A stretch of 64,000 nt of DNA from Alteromonadaceae bacterium 2753L.S.0a.02 (GCA_007827375.1 VISH01000002.1:248001-312000); one strand, 5' to 3'. Counted from the stretch's first letter, positions 27,702 through 36,479 are shown. Notes: generated by a model not told the origin, from the sequence alone. Made by a program: numbers and translations.

Positions 27702-29033
27702 ATGAAAACTTACGAAGTTAACTTCGATGGTCTGATTGGGCCCACCCATAATTACAGCGGTCTTTCACTGGGTAACTTTGCGTCGCAGACCAATGCGCAT
27801 CAAGCAGCCAGTCCGCGTGCAGCTGCCTTGCAAGGGCTTGCGAAAATGGAAAGCTTGATAACTCGGGGCTACAAGCAGGGCTTTTTTCCACCGCAGCAAC
27901 GTCCGCGTTTGGATCTGCTGCACAGTCTGGGGTTTTGTGGCAGCGATACTTCTGTGTTGCAGCAGGTCGCAAAGCGGCATCCCGAATTATTATCTCTGGT
28001 TTACTCGGCGTCGAGTATGTGGGCTGCCAATGCGGCAACGGTGACCGCGAGTCTCGATGCACCCGATAAACGCGTGCACTTTACCCCAGCAAATTTACTC
28101 GCTACACCACATCGTACAATCGAAAGTAACGAAACCTATAAAAATCTACGCTTTATTTTTAACGACGATAAGCATTTTCAGGTGCATCCGGCGCTACCCA
28201 CGATTTCCGGTTTGGGTGACGAGGGCGCTGCAAATCACAGTCGTTTGTGTGAATCCCATGGTACACGCGGGACATATGTGTTCGTTTACGGTCGCGACCA
28301 CAATCCTCCCAGCAATTTGAATTTTCCCGCACGCCAGTGCCGTGTTGCCAGTGAATCTGTGGCGAGACAGCATGGCCTGCAACAATCTCAGTGTGTTTTT
28401 CTGCAACAGAGCGTAACAGCCATTAATGCCGGTGCTTTTCACAACGACGTAGTGGCGGTCGCTAATAACTCTGTAATGTTGTATCACGAACAGGCATTCG
28501 AATTAAAGCGTGAGGCTCTGCGACGGGTTTTGGAGACACAAAATTTTGAGCTGCAGTTACTGGAAGTCGGTCGTGATATGGTTAACTTGGGGGAGGCCGT
28601 TCAAAGTTATTTATTCAACAGTCAACTGTTGAGTCAAGCTAATGGCGGGATGACATTACTGGCACCACGTGAGAGTGAACTTAATCCTTCAGTACAGAGC
28701 TATTTACAGCAATTAATTTCTGACACCACCAACCCAATTAATGAAGTCGTTTTTATGGAGTTGCGCGAGAGCATGCGAAATGGTGGTGGTCCGGCATGTT
28801 TGCGGTTAAGGATAGTGTTGAATGAGGAAGAACTTGCAGCCTGTCATCCTGCGTTTTTATTGTCGCTTGAAAAAATACTGGAGCTAAAAGATTGGGTTGC
28901 ACGACACTATCGTGCAACGTTGAACAGTGCAGATCTCGCCGATCCCAGTTTACTGAACGAATCTTACAGTGCTCTGGACGAATTAACCCAAATTATGGGT
29001 ATTTCCGGGTATTACGATTTTCAGCGTGAGTAA
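27702..29033 (+). CDS. astB: N-succinylarginine dihydrolase
   Basis: The 443-residue enzyme hydrolyses N-succinylarginine to succinylornithine, CO2 and ammonia, step two of the AST pathway. Recognisable signatures are EVNFDGLIGPTHNYSGLSLGN at the start, SSMWAANAATV and HFTPANLLATPHR. Also present are the core GDEGAANHSRL, the catalytic-site region HNDVVAVANNSVMLYHE, and ELRESMRNGGGPACLRLRIVL near the end with the active-site cysteine in GGPACLR. The length is normal. It is the last gene of the operon; the next gene (sthA) converges. No clear terminator was found in the 163-base gap. Confidence 0.96.
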   Translation: MKTYEVNFDGLIGPTHNYSGLSLGNFASQTNAHQAASPRAAALQGLAKMESLITRGYKQGFFPPQQRPRLDLLHSLGFCGSDTSVLQQVAKRHPELLSLVYSASSMWAANAATVTASLDAPDKRVHFTPANLLATPHRTIESNETYKNLRFIFNDDKHFQVHPALPTISGLGDEGAANHSRLCESHGTRGTYVFVYGRDHNPPSNLNFPARQCRVASESVARQHGLQQSQCVFLQQSVTAINAGAFHNDVVAVANNSVMLYHEQAFELKREALRRVLETQNFELQLLEVGRDMVNLGEAVQSYLFNSQLLSQANGGMTLLAPRESELNPSVQSYLQQLISDTTNPINEVVFMELRESMRNGGGPACLRLRIVLNEEELAACHPAFLLSLEKILELKDWVARHYRATLNSADLADPSLLNESYSALDELTQIMGISGYYDFQRE

Positions 29034-29196
29034 TACTCGGTCGGAACCTCTGAAAAATGGCCTATTTTCTTTGTGGCGGCGTCAGTTCCTTCCTGGAACA
29101 CCAGTCCGGTCGCTCCTCATTTACTCCAGTAACCTCCTGGCTTGTGGGCGATACTTCCCAACCACAAGAAGAATATTCTCTTTTTTCAGAGTTTCC

Positions 29197-30594
29197 CTAG
29201 TCTTCGCCGTAGGGCGTTAATTTATTCCAGGCATTAAGTGCAGCAACCTTGTAGGCTTCTGCAAGGGTCGGGTAATTAAACGCAGAATCCACAAAATAAT
29301 CCAGGGTACCACCCAGGGTAATTACCGCCTGGCCAATATGTATTAACTCAGTGGCGCCTTCACCAACAACATGCACACCAAGAAGTTTTTGGTCATCTAC
29401 TGAGAAGAGCATTTTTAACAAACCCTGGCGCAGGCCGAGAATTTGGCCTTTCGCCACCTCCCGAAAGCGCGCAACGCCCGTTTCGTAGGCGATGCCTTTT
29501 TCCATAAGTTCAGCTTCTGTGGCGCCCACCATGCTAATTTCTGGAACAGAATAAATGCCGTAGGGAAAGTACGCGAGTTGGTTGCGAAATTCGTGACTGA
29601 ACATATGGCAGGCGCAAAGTCGACCCTGTACCATCGAAGTGGCCGAGAGACTGGGAAACCCGATTACATCACCGGCAGCGTAAATATTTTCCACATCAGT
29701 TTGAAAAAATTCGTTAACTTTTAGGCGACCGCGGGAATCAGCGCTGAGGCCAGTATTTTCGAGGCGCAACTTATCGGTTGCGCCGGCACGACCTGCAGCA
29801 AAGAGTAACATATCGCTCTGAATCTTCTTTCCGCTTTTAAGCGTGGTGGTTACTTTGCCATTTTTTTCAACGATCTTATCGACGGTTTCTTCGAGACGTA
29901 GCACAGTTCCCTGATCGCGCAGGTGGTGTTGAAATTCATCAATAATTTCCCTATCCAGAAAACTCAGTATGCGGGGCTGGGCTTCAACGAGGGTGACTTT
30001 CACATCCAGCGCTGTAAAAATTGTTGCGTATTCAACCCCAATGACACCGCCACCTATAACGGTAAGGCTGCGCGGCATTTCAGAAAATTTTAAAACTTCA
30101 TCGCTATCAATAATGTTACGGCCGTTAAAAGGTACATGGCTGGGTCGGTAGGGCCGGGTGCCTACAGCGATGAGCACATAGTGGGATTTAATTTGCAACA
30201 CCTCCCCCGAGGGTTGAGTGATTGCAATTGTGTGGGGGTCTTCGAAGGTTGCGGTGCCGGTGATAATGTCGACGCCATTGCGGCCCAATTGATCACACAT
30301 CACTTCGACCTGGTGATTCAGGGTGATGTTTACGCGGTGTAACACATCCGCTGGGGTAATCTGGGCGCGCTCGCGGTGCGCCATGCCGTAGAATCCGCGC
30401 TGTCGCCAGCCACTCAGGTACATCACGGCTTCGCGCACGGTTTTGCTGGGAATGGTACCGGTATGAACCGAAACACCGCCTACTCGCACGTTCTTTTCAA
30501 TAACGGCTGCACGCTTTCCGAGTTTCGCGGCTTGCACGGCAGCGCGTTGGCCGGCTGGTCCGCTGCCAATAACAACGAGATCGTATTCTTGCAT
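29197..30594 (-). CDS. sthA: Si-specific (soluble) NAD(P) transhydrogenase
   Basis: The 465-residue flavoprotein balances NADPH and NADH pools in the cytoplasm. It has the FAD site VIGSGPAGQRAAVQAAKLGK, a central NAD site VIGGGVIGVEYATIF and the second FAD motif NIYAAGDVIGFP. The dimerisation domain ends with HIGQAVITLGGTLDYFVDSAFNYPTLAEAYKVAALNAWNKL. At the position of the redox-active cysteines of lipoamide dehydrogenases it has VGGVSVHTGTIPSK, without cysteines, as expected for the transhydrogenase. The ATG at 30594 is preceded by AAGGAG; an upstream in-frame start at 30633 lacks such a site. Confidence 0.93.
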   Translation of the reverse strand: MQEYDLVVIGSGPAGQRAAVQAAKLGKRAAVIEKNVRVGGVSVHTGTIPSKTVREAVMYLSGWRQRGFYGMAHRERAQITPADVLHRVNITLNHQVEVMCDQLGRNGVDIITGTATFEDPHTIAITQPSGEVLQIKSHYVLIAVGTRPYRPSHVPFNGRNIIDSDEVLKFSEMPRSLTVIGGGVIGVEYATIFTALDVKVTLVEAQPRILSFLDREIIDEFQHHLRDQGTVLRLEETVDKIVEKNGKVTTTLKSGKKIQSDMLLFAAGRAGATDKLRLENTGLSADSRGRLKVNEFFQTDVENIYAAGDVIGFPSLSATSMVQGRLCACHMFSHEFRNQLAYFPYGIYSVPEISMVGATEAELMEKGIAYETGVARFREVAKGQILGLRQGLLKMLFSVDDQKLLGVHVVGEGATELIHIGQAVITLGGTLDYFVDSAFNYPTLAEAYKVAALNAWNKLTPYGED

Positions 30595-30664
30595 GCTGGG
30601 CTCCTTATTTTTAGTGTGAACAGGCCCTGGCACTCGGCGCTGCTTTCGCTTATCCCATAACTTA

Positions 30665-30724
30665 AGCAGAGGCTGTGCCAGTCGAGCAGAGGCTGTACCA
30701 GTGGAGTAGAGGCTGCGTCAGTGG
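30665..30724. repeat. Three-copy 20-bp tandem repeat
   Basis: Three adjacent 20-base units (30665-30684, 30685-30704, 30705-30724) share the core AGAGGCTG and end in CAGTSG. Units 1 and 2 differ at two positions; unit 3 has four changes relative to unit 2. They lie upstream of sthA in a region without genes. Confidence 0.8.
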
Positions 30725-30888
30725 TGGTCTTGTTACTAATAAGGCTGAGTATTTAAGGAATTGAAAAGGGTTTACGGAGTGACGTGCACCAAAACGGAAT
30801 GGCAGCGCAATTTCTGTGCGGTATAAATTTCTGACTAAGGTGTAATGTTGCTTATATTTTTATTTCTAATACAACTACGCTGAATAGC

Positions 30889-31074
30889 TTATAAAAACCG
30901 GCATCCCTTAGAAGGATCGTTGGTTTCAATGTAGCGAACTTTACCTTTGGCTTTGCCCTTATTGCTGCTCACCGCAAACTTGCGTCCTTCGCGAACATCC
31001 CGGTCTTCCTGGGGCTGATCGCTGTTGCCGGATTGCTTCTCCAGTGTAGTCTCTTCGGGTTTGGTCTCAGGCAT
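30889..31074 (-). CDS. Unknown 61-aa hydrophilic protein downstream of the sigma-54 activator gene
   Basis: The product is very hydrophilic. Its first half is acidic and probably disordered; its second half is Lys/Arg-rich (REGRKFAVSSNKGKAKGKVRYIE) and ends KGCRFL. No family is recognised. It lies 58 bases after the activator gene on the same strand and may be co-transcribed with it. Base composition is similar to the neighbours. Short length makes the call moderate. Confidence 0.5.
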   Translation of the reverse strand: MPETKPEETTLEKQSGNSDQPQEDRDVREGRKFAVSSNKGKAKGKVRYIETNDPSKGCRFL

Positions 31075-31132
31075 GGGCTAGGTTCACAGAGTTTGTTTCG
31101 TGCGAGTATAGTCCTTTTCGCGCTGCGAGTAA

Positions 31133-32524
31133 TTATTCAATGGCAAAGGCGCGGCGATCAATATTGTGCTTCTTGAGCATCTTACCAATGGCGCGGCGCT
31201 CCTTTCCGCACAGCCGCGATGCTTCTGAAATGTTGCCATCGGTCTTGGTGAGTAAGGCTTCAAGATAGTGTTTTTCGAAAGTTTCCACGGCAATCTGTTT
31301 GGCTTCCTGGAAGCCTATCTCTTCAACCCCTGTAAACCTCGTTGGATCTGCAACTGCGAGATGTTCTTGCGCGAGTTGTTCTTGCGGCTTTCTAAATTCC
31401 ATAATTGGAGTGTTGCTGAGCAGCATTTCGCGCAGCAAGGTGTTTTCCAGCTCGCGCACATTGCCGGGCCAGGTTTGCGACTGTAGCCAGCGAAGTGCCT
31501 GCGGTGACAATTGTTTTACGGGGCGATTGTACTCCCTAGCGAATTTTCCGATGAGGCTGCGCGCGATACAGGGAATATCCTCCAGACGTTCACGCAAGGG
31601 CGGGATACTGATATTCAAAACATTCAAGCGAAAAAACAAATCGGATCGAAAATTTTGTTGCACCATCGCTTCGGTGAAATTGGCATTGCTGGCGGCAATT
31701 ATTCGCACGTCAGCCTTGCAGAATTTGTTACTACCCAGCTGACGATATTCCTGTGTTTGTAAAAATCGCAGTAGCGCCGCCTGTGCTTTTTGGCTGAGAC
31801 TATCGACTTCGTCTAAAAACAAGGTTCCGCCCCGTGCAATTTCCACCAAGCCTTCCTGGTTGTGACGCGCATCAGTAAATGCGCCTTTAACATGACCAAA
31901 TAACTCACTTTCAAACAACTCATCGGGTAAGGTGGCGCAATTAATAGGTACAAAACCGTTGCCAGCTCGGCGACTTAAATGATGAATTGCTCGAGCAGCA
32001 TTTTCTTTGCCTGTGCCGGTTTCGCCCTGAAGCATTACAGGTGCATCGAATACCGCAATTTGTTTTATGAGTTTTAAAACCTGAACAAATACATCGCTCT
32101 GGCCGATTAATTGAAATGATTTAAATTCGTTTAATAATTTCAATAGAGAATTATTTTTCGTGTCTTGCTCTGTGGTAACTCCCTCAAGGCGATAGCGCAA
32201 TTCCTGGCGGTCACAGGGCCAAAAAATGGTGTCGCCAAAGGTTCTTAAAAAATCGGGAATTGCGCAATCTTGCGACCGGATCAGTGCCACATTGTGTGCA
32301 TAATTAATATCATCCAGCTTGGCGCGCAAACGCGTACTGAGATGATTGTTAAAGCTGAAGCGGTTAAATATGTGCAAATAGGCTGCGTTAAGCGCATCGC
32401 CTTTGTTGAGAAAGTCCTGTTGCGAAATTAAAGAAATTTTTGAAAATATTGGTGCTAAGGCATCTTTAATATCAATTGAGTCTTGAATGCTATTTTCATG
32501 AGAAACAAGCGTTATTGTATTCAT
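31133..32524 (-). CDS. Sigma-54-dependent transcriptional activator (Fis-type HTH), probable eCIS regulator
   Basis: The 463-residue protein is a bacterial enhancer-binding protein. Residues 1-115 form a degenerate receiver-like domain with no evident phospho-acceptor aspartate. The AAA+ domain (about 138-370) has Walker A GETGTGKE (167-174) and Walker B GGTLFLDEVD (232-241). The sigma-54 contact loop reads GAFTDA (214-219) instead of GAFTGA. FRSDLFFRLNVLNISIPPLRER and WPGNVRELENT follow. A Fis-type helix-turn-helix (GNISEASRLCGKERRAIGKMLKKH) ends the protein. It is divergent from the eCIS operon, which carries a -24/-12 promoter, so it most likely activates that operon. A missing phosphorylation site suggests control by ligand, partner or expression level. 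Confidence 0.93.
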   Translation of the reverse strand: MNTITLVSHENSIQDSIDIKDALAPIFSKISLISQQDFLNKGDALNAAYLHIFNRFSFNNHLSTRLRAKLDDINYAHNVALIRSQDCAIPDFLRTFGDTIFWPCDRQELRYRLEGVTTEQDTKNNSLLKLLNEFKSFQLIGQSDVFVQVLKLIKQIAVFDAPVMLQGETGTGKENAARAIHHLSRRAGNGFVPINCATLPDELFESELFGHVKGAFTDARHNQEGLVEIARGGTLFLDEVDSLSQKAQAALLRFLQTQEYRQLGSNKFCKADVRIIAASNANFTEAMVQQNFRSDLFFRLNVLNISIPPLRERLEDIPCIARSLIGKFAREYNRPVKQLSPQALRWLQSQTWPGNVRELENTLLREMLLSNTPIMEFRKPQEQLAQEHLAVADPTRFTGVEEIGFQEAKQIAVETFEKHYLEALLTKTDGNISEASRLCGKERRAIGKMLKKHNIDRRAFAIE

Positions 32525-32829
32525 ATTATCGGTTCCGCAAATTGGGGGTGATCTGCAGATGCAACGGGTTATGAAAAAAAAGTACGTATTGCTTAGCGTT
32601 GGTTATTAAGCGAGTATCAAGAAATTCTTTGTAATTATATAGAACCCCAAAAAAGCTGCTATGTGCGTTTATAGAAGGCCAGAGAGTCACTTTTCGATCG
32701 TCCATGATCCAAACCATTTTAGTCAGTTGCCCGGTTTGCTGCCAGGGCTTTCGATGACAAATTAAGTGCCAGGTTCCCCGCCGCATTTAAAAAGCATACG
32801 CAAATTACTTGTTTGTGCAGTGACATATT

Positions 32830-32855
32830 CACCTGGGTCACAAAATACCCAGGTG
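32830..32855. promoter_or_regulatory. Perfect 9-bp inverted repeat, candidate enhancer site 1
   Basis: The arms CACCTGGGT and ACCCAGGTG are perfectly complementary and flank an 8-base AT-rich centre. No T-run follows on either strand, so a terminator is unlikely. The centre lies about 200 bases upstream of the expected start of the eCIS transcript, a normal distance for an enhancer-binding-protein site. Confidence 0.55.
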
Positions 32856-32936
32856 GGTACTAGAGGGTTAATTTGTTAAATCAGAGGTCATGCCACGGTT
32901 TGTGTGGCTTTGGTTAAAAGCGCTGTTAGTCCCGCC

Positions 32937-32952
32937 GGGTAAAAAGAAACCC
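32937..32952. promoter_or_regulatory. GGGT-N8-ACCC palindrome, candidate enhancer site 2
   Basis: The inner core of site 1 (GGGT, eight A-rich bases, ACCC) recurs here with identical spacing. The centres are 102 bases apart. It lies about 100 bases upstream of the expected transcript start. Confidence 0.4.
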
Positions 32953-33018
32953 ACAGACAGGCTTGCTAATTTCAAACAATTTGCCTTCAGCTCCCGCCAG
33001 TTCTGAATTCTTAACATG

Positions 33019-33034
33019 TGGCATTTCACTTGCT
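33019..33034 (+). promoter_or_regulatory. Sigma-54 (-24/-12) promoter of the eCIS operon
   Basis: The sequence TGGCATTTCACTTGCT matches the sigma-54 consensus TGGCACG-N4-TTGCW at TGGCA and TTGCT, with the invariant GG (33020-33021) and GC (33032-33033) exactly 12 bases apart. A start about 12 bases downstream would leave a leader of roughly 70 bases before the GTG at 33116. Confidence 0.7.
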
Positions 33035-33115
33035 CTAGAGCATTAAAGCGCAATGCGAAGTTCCTTGTAGGCACAGTGGGTGAGTTAACAACCACTCTTA
33101 TTTAAGAGAAATCCG

Positions 33116-33367
33116 GTGACCGATAAATACACGGAAGCGGAAATTACTGAGCTGGCCCGCGAACTAAAGGAATACTTAAAAGCGCACAGCAGCGCGGCAG
33201 ATACCCTGGAGGGAATCGCCACCCGCTGGCAAATGGCAAGCGGTCAGATGGTTGAACAGCGCAAACTACAAGCTGTGTTAGAGCAACTGTGTGACGAGGG
33301 CTGGGTACGTAAACGCAACATGCACGGCGGCAACGTGCTTTATGTTCCTTGTGTTGACGATAAATAA
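33116..33367 (+). CDS. Small winged-helix-like protein, first gene of the eCIS operon
   Basis: The 83-residue product starts with GTG after a weak AGAGAA site. It is predicted mostly helical, with a C-terminal LEQLCDEGWVRKRNMHGGNVLYVPC that resembles the last helix and beta-wing of a winged-helix domain. I recognise no named family. As the first gene of the transcript it could be an autoregulator or an assembly factor. Neither role is shown by the sequence. Confidence 0.65.
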   Translation: MTDKYTEAEITELARELKEYLKAHSSAADTLEGIATRWQMASGQMVEQRKLQAVLEQLCDEGWVRKRNMHGGNVLYVPCVDDK

Positions 33368-33396
33368 ATACATGTTGTGATTTTGAGGGAACAACT

Positions 33397-33984
33397 TTGG
33401 CAGGACTTAACGCCGTAAATTCTTTTGGCGATTCGTTAATGCAATTTTTAGGGAACACCTATCCCAACGAATTGCGGGGCGATTACCCCTGTGATTTTCG
33501 TGTGGTTTCTAGCAACGAGCTAAACGAGGAAACCGATTTCGGCACGGCGGTAACCTTCTACCTCTACCGGCTTATTGTCGATCAGCATCAGCGTAACACC
33601 TTTCGCGCCGGCGAACTGCGAGCCAAGCGTCCGCCGCTGGCTTTAGATCTGCATTTTATGATCTCTATCTGGGCCGATAGCCCGGCAGCCGAACACGCTA
33701 TTGCCGCCTGGGCAATGCGACAAATGTATCAGTATCCGATTATGGATGGCTCATCGCTTACCCTTGAAGGGCAATGGCAGTCTGGTGAAATTGTACATGT
33801 GATTCCAGCGGAAATTTCCAACGAAGATTTAATGCGTATTTGGGATGCCATAACGCCAGGTTACCGGCTTTCCATGTCTTATATTGCCCGCTCGGTTCGC
33901 ATAGACCTTGATGAACAAGGCAGTGATCTACCGGTGGTGGCCAAGCGACTGGGGTTTACGGAAAAAGAGGTGGCCGATGGCTGA
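33397..33984 (+). CDS. eCIS tail cap/terminator protein (DUF4255, Afp16/Pvc16-like)
   Basis: The 195-residue protein matches the DUF4255 (Pvc16 N-terminal) family. It has a conserved N-terminal part (FGDSLMQFLGNTYP), the central FYLYRLIVDQHQRN, then RPPLALDLHFMISIWADSPAAEHAIAAWAMRQMYQYPIMDG and a closing PGYRLSMSYIARSVRID. In known eCIS particles (Afp, PVC) this protein caps the distal end of the tube and sheath and fixes particle length. The start is TTG at 33397, with GAGG about ten bases upstream. The stop overlaps the next start (ATGGCTGA). Usually this gene is last in such clusters; here it is near the front. Confidence 0.88.
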   Translation: MAGLNAVNSFGDSLMQFLGNTYPNELRGDYPCDFRVVSSNELNEETDFGTAVTFYLYRLIVDQHQRNTFRAGELRAKRPPLALDLHFMISIWADSPAAEHAIAAWAMRQMYQYPIMDGSSLTLEGQWQSGEIVHVIPAEISNEDLMRIWDAITPGYRLSMSYIARSVRIDLDEQGSDLPVVAKRLGFTEKEVADG

Positions 33985-34741
33985 GAACCTCGATTCTCGT
34001 GTGCTGGGCGCCATCAGTTTGGTTGATGCAGCAACGGGCCAGCGTATTGTGGAACACATGAGTGTGTCCAGCGGTAGCGCCACCTTGTTTCGTAACCGTT
34101 CCAGTTTGTATGTTATTAGCGATGCCGACGGGCTCGCCAACTATGTTGCCAGTTTCGATACGCCGAGCGCTCCGCCCGTTGGCTCCTCTGTAATAAGTCT
34201 TGAAGTGACCGATCCCAACAACAAGTATCTCAGCCGAGTGGCCAGTATTGCACTGCCGCGCGATGCCATCGCCGCAAATTGGCAAAACAGCGATTCGGTG
34301 TTTCAGCCAATTTCGCTCGAGCTGTATCGCAATGTGCAAACCAAAACCCTGGTGAACTGGAGCCTGGTGCGGGTGACCGCTGAAGACGGCAGCGGCGCAC
34401 CAGTGTCGGGTGCATTTGTACAGGTGTTAAGGGTTTCAGATGATGAACTATTGGGGCGCGGCATCACCGATCAGCGCGGCGAGGCTCTGGTGATTATTCC
34501 CAATATCCCGATCACCATTTTTTCCGATTCCGACGAAGACGAAGATGAAGACGATGAAGATGAGCCAGCGGTATTGGTTATGGATATCAATGCCCGCGTC
34601 GAAATTTCTGTAGCACCCGCAACGCAGTGGCCGGTGGACCCGGATGTACTGCAAGCCAACCACAATTCACAAATCGAGGATACAGCCAATACCAGTTTAC
34701 GAACGGGCCGAACTGAAGTTGTCCGCTTTGTGCTGAGTTAA
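33977..34741 (+). CDS. Unknown eCIS protein with carboxypeptidase-regulatory-like beta domain and acidic tract
   Basis: The 254-residue product has two beta-rich parts. Residues 1-110 begin with SRVLGAISLVDAATGQRI. Residues about 120-180 resemble a carboxypeptidase-regulatory-like beta sandwich (APVSGAFVQVLR...GITDQRGEALVIIPNIP). Residues 183-196 are almost pure Asp/Glu (SDSDEDEDEDDEDE). The ATG at 33977 overlaps the stop of the cap gene, which indicates translational coupling and perhaps a cap-adaptor role. This is an inference from position; the family itself is unknown to me. An upstream in-frame ATG at 33908 lies inside the cap gene and is disregarded. Confidence 0.7.
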   Translation: MAENLDSRVLGAISLVDAATGQRIVEHMSVSSGSATLFRNRSSLYVISDADGLANYVASFDTPSAPPVGSSVISLEVTDPNNKYLSRVASIALPRDAIAANWQNSDSVFQPISLELYRNVQTKTLVNWSLVRVTAEDGSGAPVSGAFVQVLRVSDDELLGRGITDQRGEALVIIPNIPITIFSDSDEDEDEDDEDEPAVLVMDINARVEISVAPATQWPVDPDVLQANHNSQIEDTANTSLRTGRTEVVRFVLS

Positions 34742-34763
34742 TTCGCTAAACAGGAGAAGAGCA

Positions 34764-36479
34764 ATGCCAGAATATCTCGCCCCGGCCGTGTATGTCGAAG
34801 AAACCAGCTTCAGGGCCAAATCAATTGAAGGTGTTAGTACCAGTACCACAGCATTTGTGGGGCCCACTTGCAAAGGTCCTACCGGTGAAGTGCCGGAAAT
34901 ACTTACCAGCTTTGGCGATTTCGAGCGGGTTTATGGCGGCTTCGGTAATTTGAATTTTGGTGCAGGCGCCACAGTAAACTTTCTTGCCCACGCGGTAAAA
35001 AATTACTTCGATAACGGTGGTTCACGATTATTTGTTGCGCGCGTATTTTTACCGCGCGCAGGTAATGATGACGGTCGTTCGCGCAGTGCTTTTGTTGGCG
35101 GAGATGCAGATGACGCTAACAATTTGCGTTTCGAGGCGCGTACTCCTGGTGCATTGGGTGATGGTTCTGTGACTCTGCGATTGGAAAGCTCTGCAGCAGC
35201 CAATCTGACCGCTTTACAGCGCGCACCTCAAGGCACAATGCTAAACAATGGCGGTACGATATTTCTGAAAACCGGAACCGCGTGGGCAGATTCTGCTGAT
35301 GCCGCTCTGGGGGCGTTGGACCCAACGGCGACATTTATTACCGTTAACGCCTTATTTACAGATAGCGAAAATAATCAGTATTTTTATGAAAATATGGGTT
35401 TCGCGGCCACGCACCCCAATTACATCGGTACCGTATTAGCGGCCACACCCTCGCGCCGTATTGAGCAATTGGAGAACCCCTATAACATCGATTTGGGCAG
35501 CGGTGTCGATGCATTCCGACTGCAGGCCATAATTGCAGCAACCACCACAGCGGTTGCGATTGCCAACGGCAACGATGGTCTCGAGCCCACATCGGGGGCT
35601 TACACAACTCCTGCCGATCAATCACCGCTGGATCAACTGGCTCGCATCGATGACATTTCCATTGTCGCGGCACCGGGTTGCACCAGCTATAACGCCACTC
35701 AGGCTCTCGCGATACAAAATGCTTTAATCATTCATGCCGAAGCGCGCCGTGCTTATCGATTTGCGGTATTGGATACTGCGCCTAATTTAACGCCCGCCGG
35801 AGCACTCACCGAAAAAGCGCAATTCGATTCCAGCTACGCCGGAATGTATTTCCCCTGGGTGGTGGTCGCCAACCCCTTGGCGCGACCCAATGATAGCAGT
35901 ATTCCCCAGGAAATCGCTTTGCCACCTTCGGGTTTTGTGTGCGGTATTTTTGCGCGCAACGATAACACCAAAGGCGTTGCCAAATCACCGGCGAATGAAA
36001 TTGTTCGCGGTGCCTTGCGCTACCAAACCGACGTGAATTTTGCGGAGCAGGAATTGTTAAATCCACGCGGTGTGAATTGTCTGCGATTTTTCCCGGGGCG
36101 GGGCAATCGCTTGTGGGGTGCGCGTACTACCAGTTCCGACCCTGAATGGAAATATGTGGGGCCGCGTCGCTATTTTCTGTATCTCGAACATTCCATCGAC
36201 CGCTCCACGCAGTGGGCGGTATTTGAAAATAACGGGCCACGCTTGTGGGCCAACGTGCGCGAAACAGTCTCCAGTTTTTTATATAACGAATGGGTGAGTG
36301 GCTCACTGTTGGGTAGAAAGCCGGAAGAGGCTTTCTTTGTGCGTTGCGACCGCACCACCATGACTCAGAACGATTTAGACAACGGTCGCTTAATTTGTCT
36401 GATTGGTGTCGCCGCGTTGAAACCCGCTGAATTCGTGGTATTTCGTATTGGCCAGAAAACTGCCGATGCACGATCTTAA
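34764..36479 (+). CDS. eCIS contractile sheath protein 1 (Afp2/Pvc2-like)
   Basis: The 571-residue protein is a phage-tail-sheath family member. The N-terminal handshake strand region reads MPEYLAPAVYVEETSFRAKSIEGVSTSTTAFVG. Next are GDFERVYGGFG and VKNYFDNGGSRLFVARVF. The C-terminal domain shows GVNCLRFFPGRGNRLWGARTTSSDPEWKYVGPRRYFLYLEHSI, IDRSTQWAVFENNGPRLW and FVRCDRTTMTQNDLDNGRLICLIGVAALKPAEFV. Sheath subunits form the extended outer cylinder and contract to drive the inner tube. A central domain of about 250 residues (about 100-370) is inserted as in larger sheaths. GGAGAAGAG lies before the ATG. Confidence 0.95.
   Translation: MPEYLAPAVYVEETSFRAKSIEGVSTSTTAFVGPTCKGPTGEVPEILTSFGDFERVYGGFGNLNFGAGATVNFLAHAVKNYFDNGGSRLFVARVFLPRAGNDDGRSRSAFVGGDADDANNLRFEARTPGALGDGSVTLRLESSAAANLTALQRAPQGTMLNNGGTIFLKTGTAWADSADAALGALDPTATFITVNALFTDSENNQYFYENMGFAATHPNYIGTVLAATPSRRIEQLENPYNIDLGSGVDAFRLQAIIAATTTAVAIANGNDGLEPTSGAYTTPADQSPLDQLARIDDISIVAAPGCTSYNATQALAIQNALIIHAEARRAYRFAVLDTAPNLTPAGALTEKAQFDSSYAGMYFPWVVVANPLARPNDSSIPQEIALPPSGFVCGIFARNDNTKGVAKSPANEIVRGALRYQTDVNFAEQELLNPRGVNCLRFFPGRGNRLWGARTTSSDPEWKYVGPRRYFLYLEHSIDRSTQWAVFENNGPRLWANVRETVSSFLYNEWVSGSLLGRKPEEAFFVRCDRTTMTQNDLDNGRLICLIGVAALKPAEFVVFRIGQKTADARS

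Larger units (their letters stand above)
32525..33115. other. 591-base divergent control region of the eCIS operon
   Basis: This region lies between the sigma-54 activator gene (minus) and the first eCIS gene (plus). It contains two GGGT-N8-ACCC palindromes and a -24/-12 promoter, listed separately. A minus-strand frame at 32526-32786 has no recognisable features. No RNA gene is evident. Confidence 0.7.

Noticed and set aside
32526..32786. 86-codon minus-strand frame upstream of the activator gene
   Set aside because: The translation has no domain and lies in the control region; no ribosome site.
34471..34689. Serine-run protein on the minus strand
   Set aside because: It is the shadow of the Asp/Glu tract in the plus-strand gene, not a polyserine linker.
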